A stretch of DNA of 64,000 bases from an uncultured Cocleimonas sp. (GCF_947495625.1 NZ_CANLZW010000026.1:1-64000), one strand, 5' to 3'; shown: positions 16,161-24,828, numbered from the stretch's first letter. Program-made: numbers and translations. Notes: generated from the sequence alone by a model not told the origin.

Positions 16161-16832
16161 ATGTGTTTTTCTGCAACTGCCTGTTTCACCGCTGGTGCCA
16201 TTCTGGTACCGACGGGTGTTTATACTGTGGTGAAGGCATATCGGGGTGATAAACGTTATCTGGCACTCGCAGCTTTTCCTTTGCTTTTTGGTTTACAGCA
16301 AATCATTGAAGGATGGCTGTGGCTCGCGTTTGAACAACAAGTGGATTCAAGCATTGAAATAGCAGCGTTAGGCTTCCTGTTGTTCGCTTATTTTCTGTGG
16401 CCGTTTTTTGTGCCTTTGTCAGCACTACTGGTAGAAAAAAATGATGGCCGAAGGACGTTATTCAAGCTTTTTAGCTTTATAGGTTTTCTGTTTGGTGCAT
16501 CGCTCTATGTGCCGTTACTGATAAATCCAGATTGGTTATCAGTTACGATGGCTAAAGGTTCGATTTTGTATCAACCGGTATTGATTTATGATGGAATTGT
16601 GTCAAGGACAGTGGTTCGTGTTTTCTATGCAATTATTATCGCCGTACCTCTACTGTTTTCAACGGTTACAAGCCTAAGGTTTTTTGGAATCCTGATCTTT
16701 GTGTCGGTTGCAATAAGCGCTGTGTTTTTCGCCTATGCGTTTGTATCAATATGGTGCTTTTTTGCAGCAATACTCTCTGCCTATATTGTTTACATTATCC
16801 ACAAAGAAACTAGCACTAAACCACTCATTTAA
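16161..16832 (+). CDS. DUF6629-like integral membrane protein
   Basis: A 223-aa protein with about seven hydrophobic helices. It starts MCFSATACFTAGAIL, the characteristic opening of the DUF6629 family, and has the conserved FPLLFGLQQIIEGWLWL stretch at about 39-55. Function unknown. It stands alone, bracketed by G6 repeats. The start is supported by the family opening; no clear ribosome binding site. Confidence 0.75.
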   Translation: MCFSATACFTAGAILVPTGVYTVVKAYRGDKRYLALAAFPLLFGLQQIIEGWLWLAFEQQVDSSIEIAALGFLLFAYFLWPFFVPLSALLVEKNDGRRTLFKLFSFIGFLFGASLYVPLLINPDWLSVTMAKGSILYQPVLIYDGIVSRTVVRVFYAIIIAVPLLFSTVTSLRFFGILIFVSVAISAVFFAYAFVSIWCFFAAILSAYIVYIIHKETSTKPLI

Positions 16833-16849
16833 ACGATTGGATCGTTCAA

Positions 16850-16886
16850 ACAAAAAAGTGCCCAAAAGGTGGGGGGTGTCTTTTTT
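16850..16886 (+). repeat. Intergenic G6 repeat, short form
   Basis: AAAAAAGTGCCC, AAAAGGTGGGGGGTGTC, TTTTTT, 18 bp after the membrane protein gene. This copy has GGTGG where others have GTAGG. The remainder of the gap to 17088 holds short CACAGGCTTTC direct repeats near 16964-16990. Confidence 0.8.
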
Positions 16887-17088
16887 ATACGCTTACTCAA
16901 AATAAACCTCGCAAATAATGCATTTGTAGTTAAAAATCGACGGATTCATTCACACACAATCATTCACAGGCTTTCACAGGCTTTCGCAAGCTATCTTCAC
17001 ACGTTTCTATCTTCCTGTTGTGTTTAAGAACATAAAAATCTGACCGGATTTTTATCATCCCCAAGAGTTACCCCCGAGTAATAACAGC

Positions 17089-17823
17089 ATGGTTAATAAT
17101 AGCAGTAGTCACCTCGGTAATTATCAGAGTGGTTATAAAAGCGGTGATGCGAGTAATTTTGATTCGAGTAATCCCGGTCTTTTTGCGCGTATTGCGGAGG
17201 ATATTCATACCAAAGGTTACAGTATAAATCCCGGGGCTTTGCCGCTTAGTCTGGGGGATTGTTTGTTACAGCGAATAAATACCATGGGCGATGAGCAGTT
17301 TGTTCATGCGCGGGTGGGTCGTGAACAGTTGTTGATGAAAAATCAGTTTGTGCGTAAGAATGAAATTTGCTGGATTACGGGTGAGTCAGATGCAGGACGG
17401 GACTGGCTACAATGGACATCAGAGTTACAGCTTTTTTTGAATCGGCGTTTGTTGCTAGGTTTATTTTCGTTTGAGAGCCACTTTTCGCATTATGCAGTGG
17501 GTGACTTTTACAAGCGCCATGTGGATGCGCTTCGTTCAACTAAACTCAAAGACAGTAAAATTTCTAAAACTAACCGAGTGCTTTCGGTGGTGGTTTATTT
17601 AAACCCGGACTGGGTACCAGAGAACGCAGGTGAACTGATCTTATATAAGAATGAGTTAGATCAGGAGGGAATTAAGGTGATCCCTGGTTTTGGTACTGTG
17701 GTGGTCTTTTTAAGTGAAGATTTCCCGCATGAAGTGCTCGTGACCAATCGTGATAGATATTCAATTGCGGGCTGGTTCCGGGTGAATTCTTCAACCATTG
17801 ATCGTGTTGATCCTCCATTATAA
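17089..17823 (+). CDS. 2-oxoglutarate/Fe(II)-dependent oxygenase, prolyl 4-hydroxylase (SM-20) type
   Basis: A 244-aa protein. The Fe-binding HxD is in FYKRHVDAL, the distal His is in SEDFPHEVL, and the 2OG-binding Arg is probably in DRYSIAGWFRVN. VLSVVVYLNPDW...GELILY is the jelly-roll core typical of P4H/SM-20 proteins. It is cytoplasmic, with about 40 polar, Ser/Asn-rich residues before the domain. The substrate is unknown; bacterial members hydroxylate proteins such as EF-Tu or small molecules. Confidence 0.85.
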   Translation: MVNNSSSHLGNYQSGYKSGDASNFDSSNPGLFARIAEDIHTKGYSINPGALPLSLGDCLLQRINTMGDEQFVHARVGREQLLMKNQFVRKNEICWITGESDAGRDWLQWTSELQLFLNRRLLLGLFSFESHFSHYAVGDFYKRHVDALRSTKLKDSKISKTNRVLSVVVYLNPDWVPENAGELILYKNELDQEGIKVIPGFGTVVVFLSEDFPHEVLVTNRDRYSIAGWFRVNSSTIDRVDPPL

Positions 17824-17890
17824 AGAGATAAGTACTGTAGTATAAAAAATTACTCTTAATAATTTTGTTAGCTTTTGCTGAGCGCTTAAC

Positions 17891-17930
17891 CCGCGTATCT
17901 AAACGTAGTCTATAGATGCGGTCTTTATTT
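17891..17930 (+). terminator. Candidate terminator after the 2OG oxygenase gene
   Basis: CCGC-GT-ATCTA pairs with TAGATGCGG (two-base bulge), followed by TCTTTATTT. A moderate hairpin about 70 bp beyond the stop codon. Confidence 0.4.
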
Positions 17931-18090
17931 GCTCTAGATATTATTTACCTAATTAAAAAACACGAATCACTATCTATTGATAAGAATCAACTCGTCAACT
18001 AACCATTCATATACTATAACTAACATAGAATGATTACTTTAAAACGTTCTGTTCAAAGTATTCAACTTTTTCTTAATGGAGGTTTCAAAA

Positions 18091-18462
18091 ATGTATAACA
18101 CTATTATTGTTCCTACGGACTTTTCGAGTGAAGAGTCAACGATTGCTTCGCTTAAAAAAGCGACAACTTTATCTGATAAGCCTCACATTATTTTATTGCA
18201 TGTACTCGAACACGTTCCACATGATCTTTCAAAGACACGTGAAACATTAAATACATGGCTAGCTAATTCTGGTGTAGAAGCTGAAATAGAAATTCGCGAT
18301 GGTCGCTCTTCTTATCATGAGATTATTGAATTCGCGAAAGAAAAAAATGCTGATTTAATCTTAATCAATTCGCACAAACCTGGACTTGGGGATTATTTAC
18401 TAGGTTCTACGGCTTCCAAAGTAGTGCGTCATTCGCCTTGTTCTGTATTGGTTGTTAGATAA
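18091..18462 (+). CDS. Universal stress protein UspA family
   Basis: A 123-aa single Usp domain (MYNTIIVPTDFSSEE...ILLHVLEHVP...ADLILINSHKPG...GSTASKVVRHSPCSVLVVR). The G-2x-G-9x-G(S/T) nucleotide-binding pattern is roughly present in GLGDYLLGSTASKVV. Start placed at 18091 because GGAGG lies eight bases upstream; the frame opens five codons earlier. It is a single gene, probably stress-induced as in the family. Confidence 0.88.
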   Translation: MYNTIIVPTDFSSEESTIASLKKATTLSDKPHIILLHVLEHVPHDLSKTRETLNTWLANSGVEAEIEIRDGRSSYHEIIEFAKEKNADLILINSHKPGLGDYLLGSTASKVVRHSPCSVLVVR

Positions 18463-18551
18463 GGTATCAGCCATTGAAATAGCTTTGTCGGTATTGCCAG
18501 AATAAAGTAGTGCAAAGCTTAAAGTAAGGCAAGACAAGGCAATAAACGTTT

Positions 18552-18601
18552 CATCAATAGGTAATCCCAGTAATTAACAATGCCGGAATTACTTGTTGAT
18601 G
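18552..18601. repeat. Imperfect inverted repeat in the usp-GNAT gap
   Basis: CATCAATAGGTAAT and ATTACTTGTTGATG pair over 14 bp (two G-U in RNA) with a 22-nt loop. There is no T-run, so it is not a clear terminator. The remainder of 18463-18693 shows no gene. Confidence 0.5.
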
Positions 18602-18693
18602 GATAAAAACTTACGCATCTAGCGAGGCAACTCGCACATCAAAATTAATCACGTAAACTGCTAAGTAATTTTTAAGTTCTATGAATCTTAAAA

Positions 18694-18993
18694 CTACAAA
18701 GAAACAATCTCTCCCCATTTGTCATTTTTTTCAACAAAGTATTTAATAAACGAACAGTCAGCGATCATTTCATATTCTTTGTCGTAGCCTTCATCAACGA
18801 GCTTTTGCAGTGAATTTTCTACCAGTATTTTTCCGATGCCATTGCCGCCAAGTTCTTTGGGTACTTCTGTTTTAGTTAAATACATTTTATCGTCTTTAAT
18901 TTCGTATTCGACCAGTGCGCGTATGTTTTCTTCTCCTGCTTCCAGGTAGAGTTGATGGTTTTCTTTATCGTGAATGATTTCACTTGTTTTCAT
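18694..18993 (-). CDS. Small GNAT-fold N-acetyltransferase (YjdJ type)
   Basis: A 99-aa protein of the short GCN5-related acetyltransferase family (PF14542-like): LEAGEENIRALVEYEI, the acetyl-CoA loop region VPKELGGNGIGKIL, and the ending DCSFIKYFVEKNDKW. The substrate is unknown. It lies alone on the minus strand; a short G6 repeat is just upstream of its start. Confidence 0.88.
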   Translation of the reverse strand: MKTSEIIHDKENHQLYLEAGEENIRALVEYEIKDDKMYLTKTEVPKELGGNGIGKILVENSLQKLVDEGYDKEYEMIADCSFIKYFVEKNDKWGEIVSL

Positions 18994-19017
18994 TGTTGCT
19001 GGACTCGATAGGTCGTT

Positions 19018-19050
19018 TAAAAAAGTGCCCTAAAGTAGGGGGGTGTGTTT
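19018..19050 (+). repeat. Intergenic G6 repeat, short form
   Basis: AAAAAAGTGCCC, TAAAGTAGGGGGGTGTG, TTT. It lies upstream of a minus-strand gene, so here it cannot be that gene's terminator. Confidence 0.85.
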
Positions 19051-19198
19051 AGCTTAAGGAATAAGTTGTATATCAGCCTTGATTGCTAAAATATTATTCT
19101 AAACTACCTTAAACTTAATCTAAACGATAATGAAACATTAAGGATTTAGATTTATTCAGATTGTAATGAAGCAGATCGTGCTTCTCTTCATACCCCTA

Positions 19199-19945
19199 TT
19201 ACCCTTCATCTTCCTCGTAAGGTTCTACTTTGGCATTTTCGATTCGATAACCTGCGGCGCCAATACTGGTTCTTTCTTCTACTGCTTTTAACTGACCGGT
19301 AATCCAGACCGGTAATGAAGAGTCTTCTGATTTCACACCCTGACCTTTTTTAACTTTGATCATCACAGTTTGGTTAACCGGTGGTGCCGGTACATGAATA
19401 CATGCGCCAAAATATGGGACCAGTAAAAACTCGTTGATTACGCCGTTATCGTTTTCTAAAGGGGCAATGAATCCGGGCATTTTGATGGTTTTTCCGTCCA
19501 GTGACATATTCACAGGAGCATTATCCAGTTCAGCCTGAATTTTGCCATATAGTTCCATGGCCTTCGGATCTTCATCTCTTAGATTTTCTAATTGCTCGCT
19601 GTATTTATCAATGATTGTGCTTGGGTCATAATTTTCTGGAATTAGCTTATCCCAGCTGATTTCTTCAACCGTATCCTTACCTATATCTTTTGTTTTTTCT
19701 TCTACTTCTACTTTTGCTTTAACGTTATCGACGAGTGCAACTTCAGTATTTTCGGTTTTACTTGTAGCCACATTTGTAGCCGTATTTTTAGTCATATCAG
19801 TAGCCGCTTTTTCGTCAGTCGTTATTACAGGCACTTGAGATTTTTGTTGCGTATTGTCTGCTGCCTCTTCTTTACCACAAGCAGATAGTAGGAAGATTAA
19901 ACATAAAATCGGAAATTTAGTTAATAAATGATTCGTTTTAAACAT
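19199..19945 (-). CDS. DUF3299 lipoprotein of the zinc operon
   Basis: A 248-aa protein. A lipoprotein signal (LIFLLSACGKEE, lipobox Cys at about 23) is followed by a Thr/Lys/Glu-rich linker (25-95) and a DUF3299 domain (about 135-245: LDGKTIKMPGFIAPLEN...EFLLVPYFGACIHVPAPPVNQTV). It is the last gene of the operon ZrgA-like, ATPase, permease, DUF3299. Gene-neighbour logic puts it in zinc acquisition at the periplasmic face; biochemical function unknown. Confidence 0.85.
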   Translation of the reverse strand: MFKTNHLLTKFPILCLIFLLSACGKEEAADNTQQKSQVPVITTDEKAATDMTKNTATNVATSKTENTEVALVDNVKAKVEVEEKTKDIGKDTVEEISWDKLIPENYDPSTIIDKYSEQLENLRDEDPKAMELYGKIQAELDNAPVNMSLDGKTIKMPGFIAPLENDNGVINEFLLVPYFGACIHVPAPPVNQTVMIKVKKGQGVKSEDSSLPVWITGQLKAVEERTSIGAAGYRIENAKVEPYEEDEG

Positions 19946-19958
19946 GAGTTGTACTCCA

Positions 19959-21215
19959 TCAGACCTTTAGCGTTAAACCGTCTTGCAAGGAGCGACGGTA
20001 AGCGATGAGTCCTGGCAATAAACTGAAAAATAATCCCAACAGCAGGGCGCCAATAATAATAGCCCACTGTTCGGTGTCGGGAAACATAATGTGGATATGG
20101 ATGCCATATAATTTTACTAATATGGGTTGTGCGATTAATTGTACAAGGTAACTCGCGATAACACCGAGCACGCAGCCAGCAGAAACCACCATAAACGCTT
20201 CGAGTAAAAATAAAGAGATGATATGCCAGGCATGTGCACCTACCGTTCGCAGAATGGCCATTTCCCGGCGTCTTTCATTGAGTGTTGATAACAGCGTGGT
20301 CAGCATGCCGAGTAAGCCACTGAGTAATACCAGAAAGGCGATGGCGACCAGGATTTTTTCGAAGTTGCCCAGTGTATTCCACAAAATAGCCAAGGTTGAG
20401 CCGGGTAAAATAGCTAACAGTGGTTCGGCTCTGTATTCGTTGATTTTGCGCTGCATACGAAATGTTGCTGTGCGGTTTTTAAGTCCTAACATGAATGCCG
20501 TTATGGTTTTGGGTTCTAACTGCATATTACGCGCTTTATCTGCCGAAATTTTGATAGGTGAAGGTGTGCCTGATTGCCAATCGATATGTATCGCTTCTAT
20601 CGCTTGCAAGGACACATGCACGGTTTGATCAACTGGTGTGCCTGTTTGTTCTAAAATGCCTGCGACACGAAAGGGCTTATCACCGTGTTCGGAGAATTTG
20701 GTAGATTGCAAACCATGCGCCAGAGTGATTTTATCGCCCAGCTTATACTTCAGTTTTTTCGCAACCTGGCTACCCAATACCGCATCGTAAAGGTCGTCGA
20801 ATTGTTTTCCTTCTGCGAATGCGAGATTTTTTCCGCCTGCAAAACGGTAATATTTAAAATAGTCTGTATTGGTTCCCAGCACTCTAAAGCCTTTGTGAGA
20901 ATCACCTAATGACAAGGGTACGGTCCATTTCGTTTCCGCTAGCTCGGCTATGTCCTGATAAGACTTCCATGAGACATTATTGGTGGCATTTCCGATGCGA
21001 AACACACTGTACATCAATAAATTAAGCGGCCCACTGCGCGCACCCACGACTAAATCAGTTTGTGAAATAGTATTGATAAAGCTGCTTTTGCCTTGTTTGC
21101 GAATTGTATCGACAACCAGCAATAGCATGATGCTGAGTGCTATCGAGCAACTTGCGAGTATTAATCCCGTTTTTCTATTGGCGGCACTTTTGAAAGCGAT
21201 TTTAAGTAGCTTCAT
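19959..21215 (-). CDS. ABC transporter permease, FtsX/MacB-like (zinc operon)
   Basis: A 418-aa protein with an N-terminal helix (about 15-37), a large periplasmic domain (about 40-270) and three C-terminal helices, the FtsX/LolC/MacB layout. The motif RRREMAILRTVGA marks the coupling region. It overlaps the ATPase gene by 4 bp. Type VII ABC systems transduce force rather than import solute, so the role in zinc handling may be mechanical. It resembles the ZrgABCDE arrangement of Vibrio. Confidence 0.85.
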   Translation of the reverse strand: MKLLKIAFKSAANRKTGLILASCSIALSIMLLLVVDTIRKQGKSSFINTISQTDLVVGARSGPLNLLMYSVFRIGNATNNVSWKSYQDIAELAETKWTVPLSLGDSHKGFRVLGTNTDYFKYYRFAGGKNLAFAEGKQFDDLYDAVLGSQVAKKLKYKLGDKITLAHGLQSTKFSEHGDKPFRVAGILEQTGTPVDQTVHVSLQAIEAIHIDWQSGTPSPIKISADKARNMQLEPKTITAFMLGLKNRTATFRMQRKINEYRAEPLLAILPGSTLAILWNTLGNFEKILVAIAFLVLLSGLLGMLTTLLSTLNERRREMAILRTVGAHAWHIISLFLLEAFMVVSAGCVLGVIASYLVQLIAQPILVKLYGIHIHIMFPDTEQWAIIIGALLLGLFFSLLPGLIAYRRSLQDGLTLKV

Positions 21216-21922
21216 GGTTGTGCCTTGTTTGCTGGGTTGTTGATGTGGTTTTTCGCCTGATTAATCGCGGCTAGGCTAACCACTCTATCAAAACGTTTCT
21301 GGATTTGAGTATCATGGCTGACGAAGACCAAAGTGGAATCAAACTTATCCGCTTCTGAAAATAATAGATCCATAAAACGATCACGATTGTCTGTGTCTAA
21401 TGCGGAGGTTGGCTCATCGGCAATAATAATTTCCGGGTTACCAATTAAGGCTCTGGCGACAGCTACGCGTTGTTGCTGTCCCATACTTAAGTTTGAAATT
21501 TTGCTGTGTAACAGTTCTCCAGAAATTTCCATATCGAGCAGTAGTTGGGTCGCTGATTTAATGGGGTTTTCAGCTTGCTGACGGCGACTTTTGGAAAAAT
21601 CACAAGATAGCAATACATTGTCTAACACCGATAAATAGGGCAATAAATTGAATTGCTGAAAGATCACGCCTAAATGATCGGCTCTAAAACGATCTCTTTT
21701 TGATTCTGACAGCTGTGCAATATCAGAGCCCAGTATTTCCACCTGTCCTGATTGCGGTTTATTGATGCCTGTTAGCAGGTTGAGCAGGGTCGTTTTGCCA
21801 GTGCCACTTGGACCGTGCAAAAATAAATGTTCCCCTTTTTTAACCTCTAGTAAAGGAATGTTTAGCGTCGGCTGCTGCTGACCAGGCCAGCAGTAGCTAA
21901 CGTCTTTTAAACGTATGATCAT
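21212..21922 (-). CDS. ABC transporter ATP-binding protein, LolD/MacB type (zinc operon)
   Basis: A 236-aa ATPase: Walker A GPSGTGKTT, Q-loop FQQFNLLPYLSV, signature LSMGQQQRVAVARAL, Walker B IIIADEPTSALD, H-switch VSHD. It pairs with the FtsX-like permease downstream (4-bp overlap) and begins exactly where the ZrgA-like gene ends, so translation is coupled. It is under the Zur box at 22715 by position. Confidence 0.9.
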   Translation of the reverse strand: MIIRLKDVSYCWPGQQQPTLNIPLLEVKKGEHLFLHGPSGTGKTTLLNLLTGINKPQSGQVEILGSDIAQLSESKRDRFRADHLGVIFQQFNLLPYLSVLDNVLLSCDFSKSRRQQAENPIKSATQLLLDMEISGELLHSKISNLSMGQQQRVAVARALIGNPEIIIADEPTSALDTDNRDRFMDLLFSEADKFDSTLVFVSHDTQIQKRFDRVVSLAAINQAKNHINNPANKAQP

Positions 21923-22620
21923 TACTTTTTCAATATTAGCATGGTTTGATCTTTTGTTAACTCTGCTGCGTTCTGTTGTCCATTTGCAATTATTTGTGCA
22001 TCGATATCTTCAAATCCCGGGAAGCGTTTGAAGAAGGCGCTTAGGTCTAACTGAGTAAGTTTAGCGCCATTTTCACATTTGTAGGTAATTTCTACATCTA
22101 TATCTGAATGTGCTGATTCTTCGTGTTTTTCATGCTCTTCATGATCTTCGTGGTCATCATGTTCTTTCGCATGTCCCTCGTCATGTTTCTCATCGTGATC
22201 GTCTTTAGCTTTGTGTTCTGCTTTATGATCGTCATCATGGTCATGGTCATCTTTGGCTTCATGCTCATTATGCTCGCCATGAGCATCGAATGGTTGATCG
22301 ACATCGATTTTAGCGATTTTACACTCAGCACTGCTATCCGTTTTAATATAAGGTGAAATATTTTCCAGATCTTTGATAGCCAGTTCAACGACTTTCTTTT
22401 GCTCTACATTCTTGGGCTCATGTTCGAAACCAAAGACATTCATTGCAGGGGTTTCTAACATAACCATCAAATCATTGTTTTCTAGAATGACATTCAACTG
22501 CGCTTGCCCATGCTGATGCGCGCCATGTTCGCGGTGTTCGTTTTCAGAGGCGAAGACACTCGTTGCAAACGCACTACTTGAAATCATAAAAGCCAAAGTA
22601 AGAAGGGAGTTTTTTTTCAT
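21922..22620 (-). CDS. zrgA: ZrgA-family (DUF2796) histidine-rich periplasmic zinc-binding protein
   Basis: A 232-aa protein with a Sec signal peptide (ending SVFA-SE), the DUF2796 opening HREHGAHQHGQAQLNVILENNDLMVML (shown as HGAHQHGQAQLNV), then a central stretch (about 118-165) very rich in His, Asp, Glu and Lys (HEAKDDHDHDDDHKAEHK) that should bind zinc. It is the first gene of a four-gene operon, divergent from the Fur-family regulator with a Zur box between. Known relatives in Vibrio are Zur-repressed zinc uptake proteins. Confidence 0.88.
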   Translation of the reverse strand: MKKNSLLTLAFMISSSAFATSVFASENEHREHGAHQHGQAQLNVILENNDLMVMLETPAMNVFGFEHEPKNVEQKKVVELAIKDLENISPYIKTDSSAECKIAKIDVDQPFDAHGEHNEHEAKDDHDHDDDHKAEHKAKDDHDEKHDEGHAKEHDDHEDHEEHEKHEESAHSDIDVEITYKCENGAKLTQLDLSAFFKRFPGFEDIDAQIIANGQQNAAELTKDQTMLILKK

Positions 22621-22714
22621 CTTAAAATCCTGATTGATAAAGTAATCCTATAAAAGAGTGTGTTATTGATAGCAACTAACTGTGCTAATCTACCTGTCAA
22701 TAGTAAATATTTAA

Positions 22715-22737
22715 GATATGTTATATTATATCATTTA
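22715..22737. promoter_or_regulatory. Zur box in the zrgA-zur divergent region
   Basis: A near-perfect palindrome with arms GATATGTTATA and TATATCATTTA, closely resembling the E. coli Zur consensus (GAAATGTTATA / TATAACATTTC). It lies 38 bp before zur and about 95 bp before zrgA, so one site could control both. Confidence 0.82.
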
Positions 22738-22774
22738 AATTTACGACTACTATTTTAAACAGCTAAGGCACCTT

Positions 22775-23233
22775 ATGATTCATTGTGAAAAACATAATCA
22801 CTGCATATCGACGGCAATTAAACATGGCGAGGAGATATGCAATGAAAAGGGACTCAAGTTCACAGCCATAAGACGAAAAGTGCTGGAACTCGTTTGGGAG
22901 AGTCACAAACCCGCAAAAGCGTATGACATTCTGGAAAAACTGGCCAAAGAAGATGGCGCGCCAGTGCCACCAACGGTTTATCGTGCCTTGGATTTTCTGT
23001 TACAAAATGGTTTGGTGCATAGACTTAATAGCCTTAATGCCTTTGTAGGGTGTTCACATCCTGGTCTGCATAAACAATGTTATTTTTTAATTTGTACTCA
23101 CTGTGAAGAAGTGACTGAGTGTTGTACCAACCAGCTTGGTAAAGCCATTGGGGTTTCTGCTAAAGAAAATTCATTTACCACAGAATCAGTATCTTTAGAG
23201 ATTTTAGGTTCTTGTAAGACTTGTAGTGCTTAA
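22775..23233 (+). CDS. zur: Zinc uptake regulator, Fur family
   Basis: A 152-aa Fur-fold repressor: N-terminal winged helix (LKFTAIRRKVLELVWES...PPTVYRALDFLLQNGLVHRL) and a C-terminal dimerisation domain with structural-zinc cysteines CTHC and CKTC. It is called Zur rather than Fur from the divergent zrgA operon, the Zur box, and early Cys/His residues (HCEKHNHCIS). It would repress zinc uptake when zinc-loaded. Confidence 0.9.
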   Translation: MIHCEKHNHCISTAIKHGEEICNEKGLKFTAIRRKVLELVWESHKPAKAYDILEKLAKEDGAPVPPTVYRALDFLLQNGLVHRLNSLNAFVGCSHPGLHKQCYFLICTHCEEVTECCTNQLGKAIGVSAKENSFTTESVSLEILGSCKTCSA

Positions 23234-23264
23234 ATCTATATCGCCTCAAAACAATGACGCATAA

Positions 23265-23353
23265 ATAAAAACCGCCTACAGCCTTGTATAAATTCTATTT
23301 ACGCTTTCAAAAAACCAAAGCGTAATATCATTCAAGCAGGGTGTGTCATTTTT
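23265..23353 (+). repeat. Intergenic G6 repeat, medium form, G-run eroded
   Basis: AAAAACCGCC, TTGTATAAATTC, hairpin TTTACGCTTTC...CAAAGCGTAA, TATCATTCAAGCAGGGTGTGTC. The hairpin carries a compensatory G/C change (ACGCTTT with AAAGCGT), evidence that pairing is maintained. Confidence 0.8.
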
Positions 23354-23425
23354 AATTTTTTGTTTTTTTAATGCTATTTCAATAGATACATTTTGATTGG
23401 CTATATTTTAAGCAATAGTCTAAAC

Positions 23426-23444
23426 TAGACGGTCGGTCTATTAT
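23426..23444 (+). promoter_or_regulatory. TetR-type operator upstream of the first binding-protein gene
   Basis: TAGACGGTCGGTCTA is a 15-bp palindrome with arms TAGAC/GTCTA, overlapping a TATTAT -10 candidate. It differs by one base from the operator in front of dddL (24997-25011). It resembles operators of NemR/AcuR-type TetR regulators, which respond to electrophiles or acrylate. Confidence 0.7.
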
Positions 23445-23589
23445 ATTGCAGCTCTATGAGTGATGTTACATCATTCCATACGAAACAAGCGTTCCTGAGG
23501 GAAATACAATACCACACCAGTATAAATTATTGATATGCAAATTAACCTGTATTATATTTTTCCAGTATTTAATTTTTTAAAATAATCAA

Positions 23590-24378
23590 ATGAAACCATT
23601 TCTCTTTTTTCTTATCAGTCTATTTTGGATGACTGAGCTCATAGCGTCAGATAGACCCTTCATAATAGTAGGTGATTCTTACCCTCCATATTCCTATCTT
23701 GAAGATGGTGAATATAAAGGAACCGATGTTGATATTATTAAAGCCGCTTTTAATAAGTTAGATATCAAACCAGTCTTCAGGTTCAGGCCTTGGGCTAGAG
23801 CAATGGCTGAAGTTAGGAGCGGTGAATCTGATGCTATTTATTCTTTGTTTAAAACCAGTGAAAGAGAAGAATTTCTCGATTACCCATCGATACCCCTAAA
23901 TTACGAGAAAAATATTCTGGTGGTGAATGGCGAAAGCGATAAAACCGCTAAAAGCATCGAAGATATTAAAGGCTGGAGAATCGGTGTTGTTACTGAAAAC
24001 TCTTACGGTAAAGCGTTCGATGATTACAAAGATATCGAACGGATCGAAGCAAAAAGTAATGATCTTTTGGTACTTCAACTGAATGTAAAAAATAGATTTG
24101 ATGCGATTATTATCAATGATCTGGTATTCGATATGATCGTTAATAATTATGTTGCTGCTGGTAAAATTAAAAATCCGGATTTTAGAAAACTGGAATATGT
24201 TCCTAATAATGCACCTTTGTATATAGGCTTTTCAAAGATGAGTCATAGTAAACATGAGCTTATTGCTAAAGAGTTTAGCGAGGCTTTAAAGCTACTAAAG
24301 AAAGAAGGACTGGTTAATAAAATTCTTAGTCAATACAGGGATAGGACGGGTTTGAAAGAAACGCCTGTTTTTGAATAG
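23590..24378 (+). CDS. Periplasmic solute-binding protein, family 3 (paralogue 1)
   Basis: A 262-aa protein with a signal peptide (MKPFLFFLISLFWMTELIAS) and an SBP_bac_3 two-lobe domain (IIVGDSYPPYSYLEDGEYKGTDVDI, shown as its start YPPYSYLEDG; then WARAMAEVRSGESDAI, GWRIGVVTENSYGK). No ABC permease or ATPase is nearby, so it may act as a stand-alone binder or sensor input. It is closely similar along its whole length to the protein at 25896. A TetR-type operator precedes it and dddL lies between the two paralogues, which links it to DMSP/acrylate metabolism by context only. Confidence 0.82.
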   Translation: MKPFLFFLISLFWMTELIASDRPFIIVGDSYPPYSYLEDGEYKGTDVDIIKAAFNKLDIKPVFRFRPWARAMAEVRSGESDAIYSLFKTSEREEFLDYPSIPLNYEKNILVVNGESDKTAKSIEDIKGWRIGVVTENSYGKAFDDYKDIERIEAKSNDLLVLQLNVKNRFDAIIINDLVFDMIVNNYVAAGKIKNPDFRKLEYVPNNAPLYIGFSKMSHSKHELIAKEFSEALKLLKKEGLVNKILSQYRDRTGLKETPVFE

Positions 24379-24381
24379 TTG

Positions 24382-24416
24382 TAAAAAACTGCCCAGCTAT
24401 GCATAAATTCTATTAC
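24382..24416 (+). repeat. Left part of a medium G6 repeat split by the IS200-like element
   Basis: AAAAAACTGCCCAGC, TATGCATAAATTCTATT. The matching right part resumes at 24829, so the insertion interrupted a pre-existing repeat. Confidence 0.85.
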
Positions 24417-24828
24417 ACATAAGAACCACGTCCTTAGGACGTGGAAGAGGTTCAAGGCTCTAGCCTCAAGAACCTACTCAGGTGCATCCTAGAGTTGTTA
24501 TCGCCAAACAACCTCTCTAGGAGAAAACACATGAGTAGATTTAGTAAATTATCGCACGTTATCTGGCATTGCGAATATCATATTGTCTGGGTACCTAAAT
24601 ACCGTTATCGCATATTGAAGGGAAAGATTGCATTTGAGTTGACGCAGAGATGATACGTTTATATGTTAAGCATCAAGAGAAAGTAGAGAAAAACTTAGAA
24701 CTTAAATTTTAAAGAATCATTTAAAGCGAAGTGCGATAACTCTGACTAGCCTTCTAAGAGGGCTAGTCTTCATACGCCCTTCTAGGGCGAACACAAAACC
24801 ACGTTCTTAGAACGTGGATTTTTACTTT
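24417..24828 (+). mobile_element. IS200/IS605-like element, internally deleted
   Basis: About 410 bp. The left end has the hairpin CCACGTCCTTAGGACGTGG (24426-24444), and the right end has CCACGTTCTTAGAACGTGG (24799-24817) preceded by GACTAGCC...GGGCTAGTC (24744-24768). Between them is a transposase gene with its middle missing. There is no target duplication, as expected for this family. It cannot move by itself but could be mobilised by an intact relative; the right end at window position 1-70 shows another copy exists. Confidence 0.85.
24531..24712 (+). pseudogene. tnpA: Remnant of IS200-type Y1 transposase tnpA
   Basis: The first 34 or so codons read as an IS200 TnpA start (SHVIWHCEYHIVWVPKYRYR), with a good ribosome site (AGGAGAAAACAC-ATG). 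The frame then stops at 24651. The sequence from about 24653 in another frame encodes a typical TnpA C-terminus (IRLYVKHQEKVEKNLELKF, stop at 24712). Compared with the roughly 140-aa family, about 85-90 codons, including the HUH motif and catalytic Tyr, are deleted. Confidence 0.85.

Noticed and set aside
22123-22356. Met/Phe/Val-rich plus-strand frame opposite zrgA
   Set aside because: It is the mirror of the His/Asp/Glu-rich metal-binding stretch (CAT/GTC codons), a compositional artefact, not a membrane protein.
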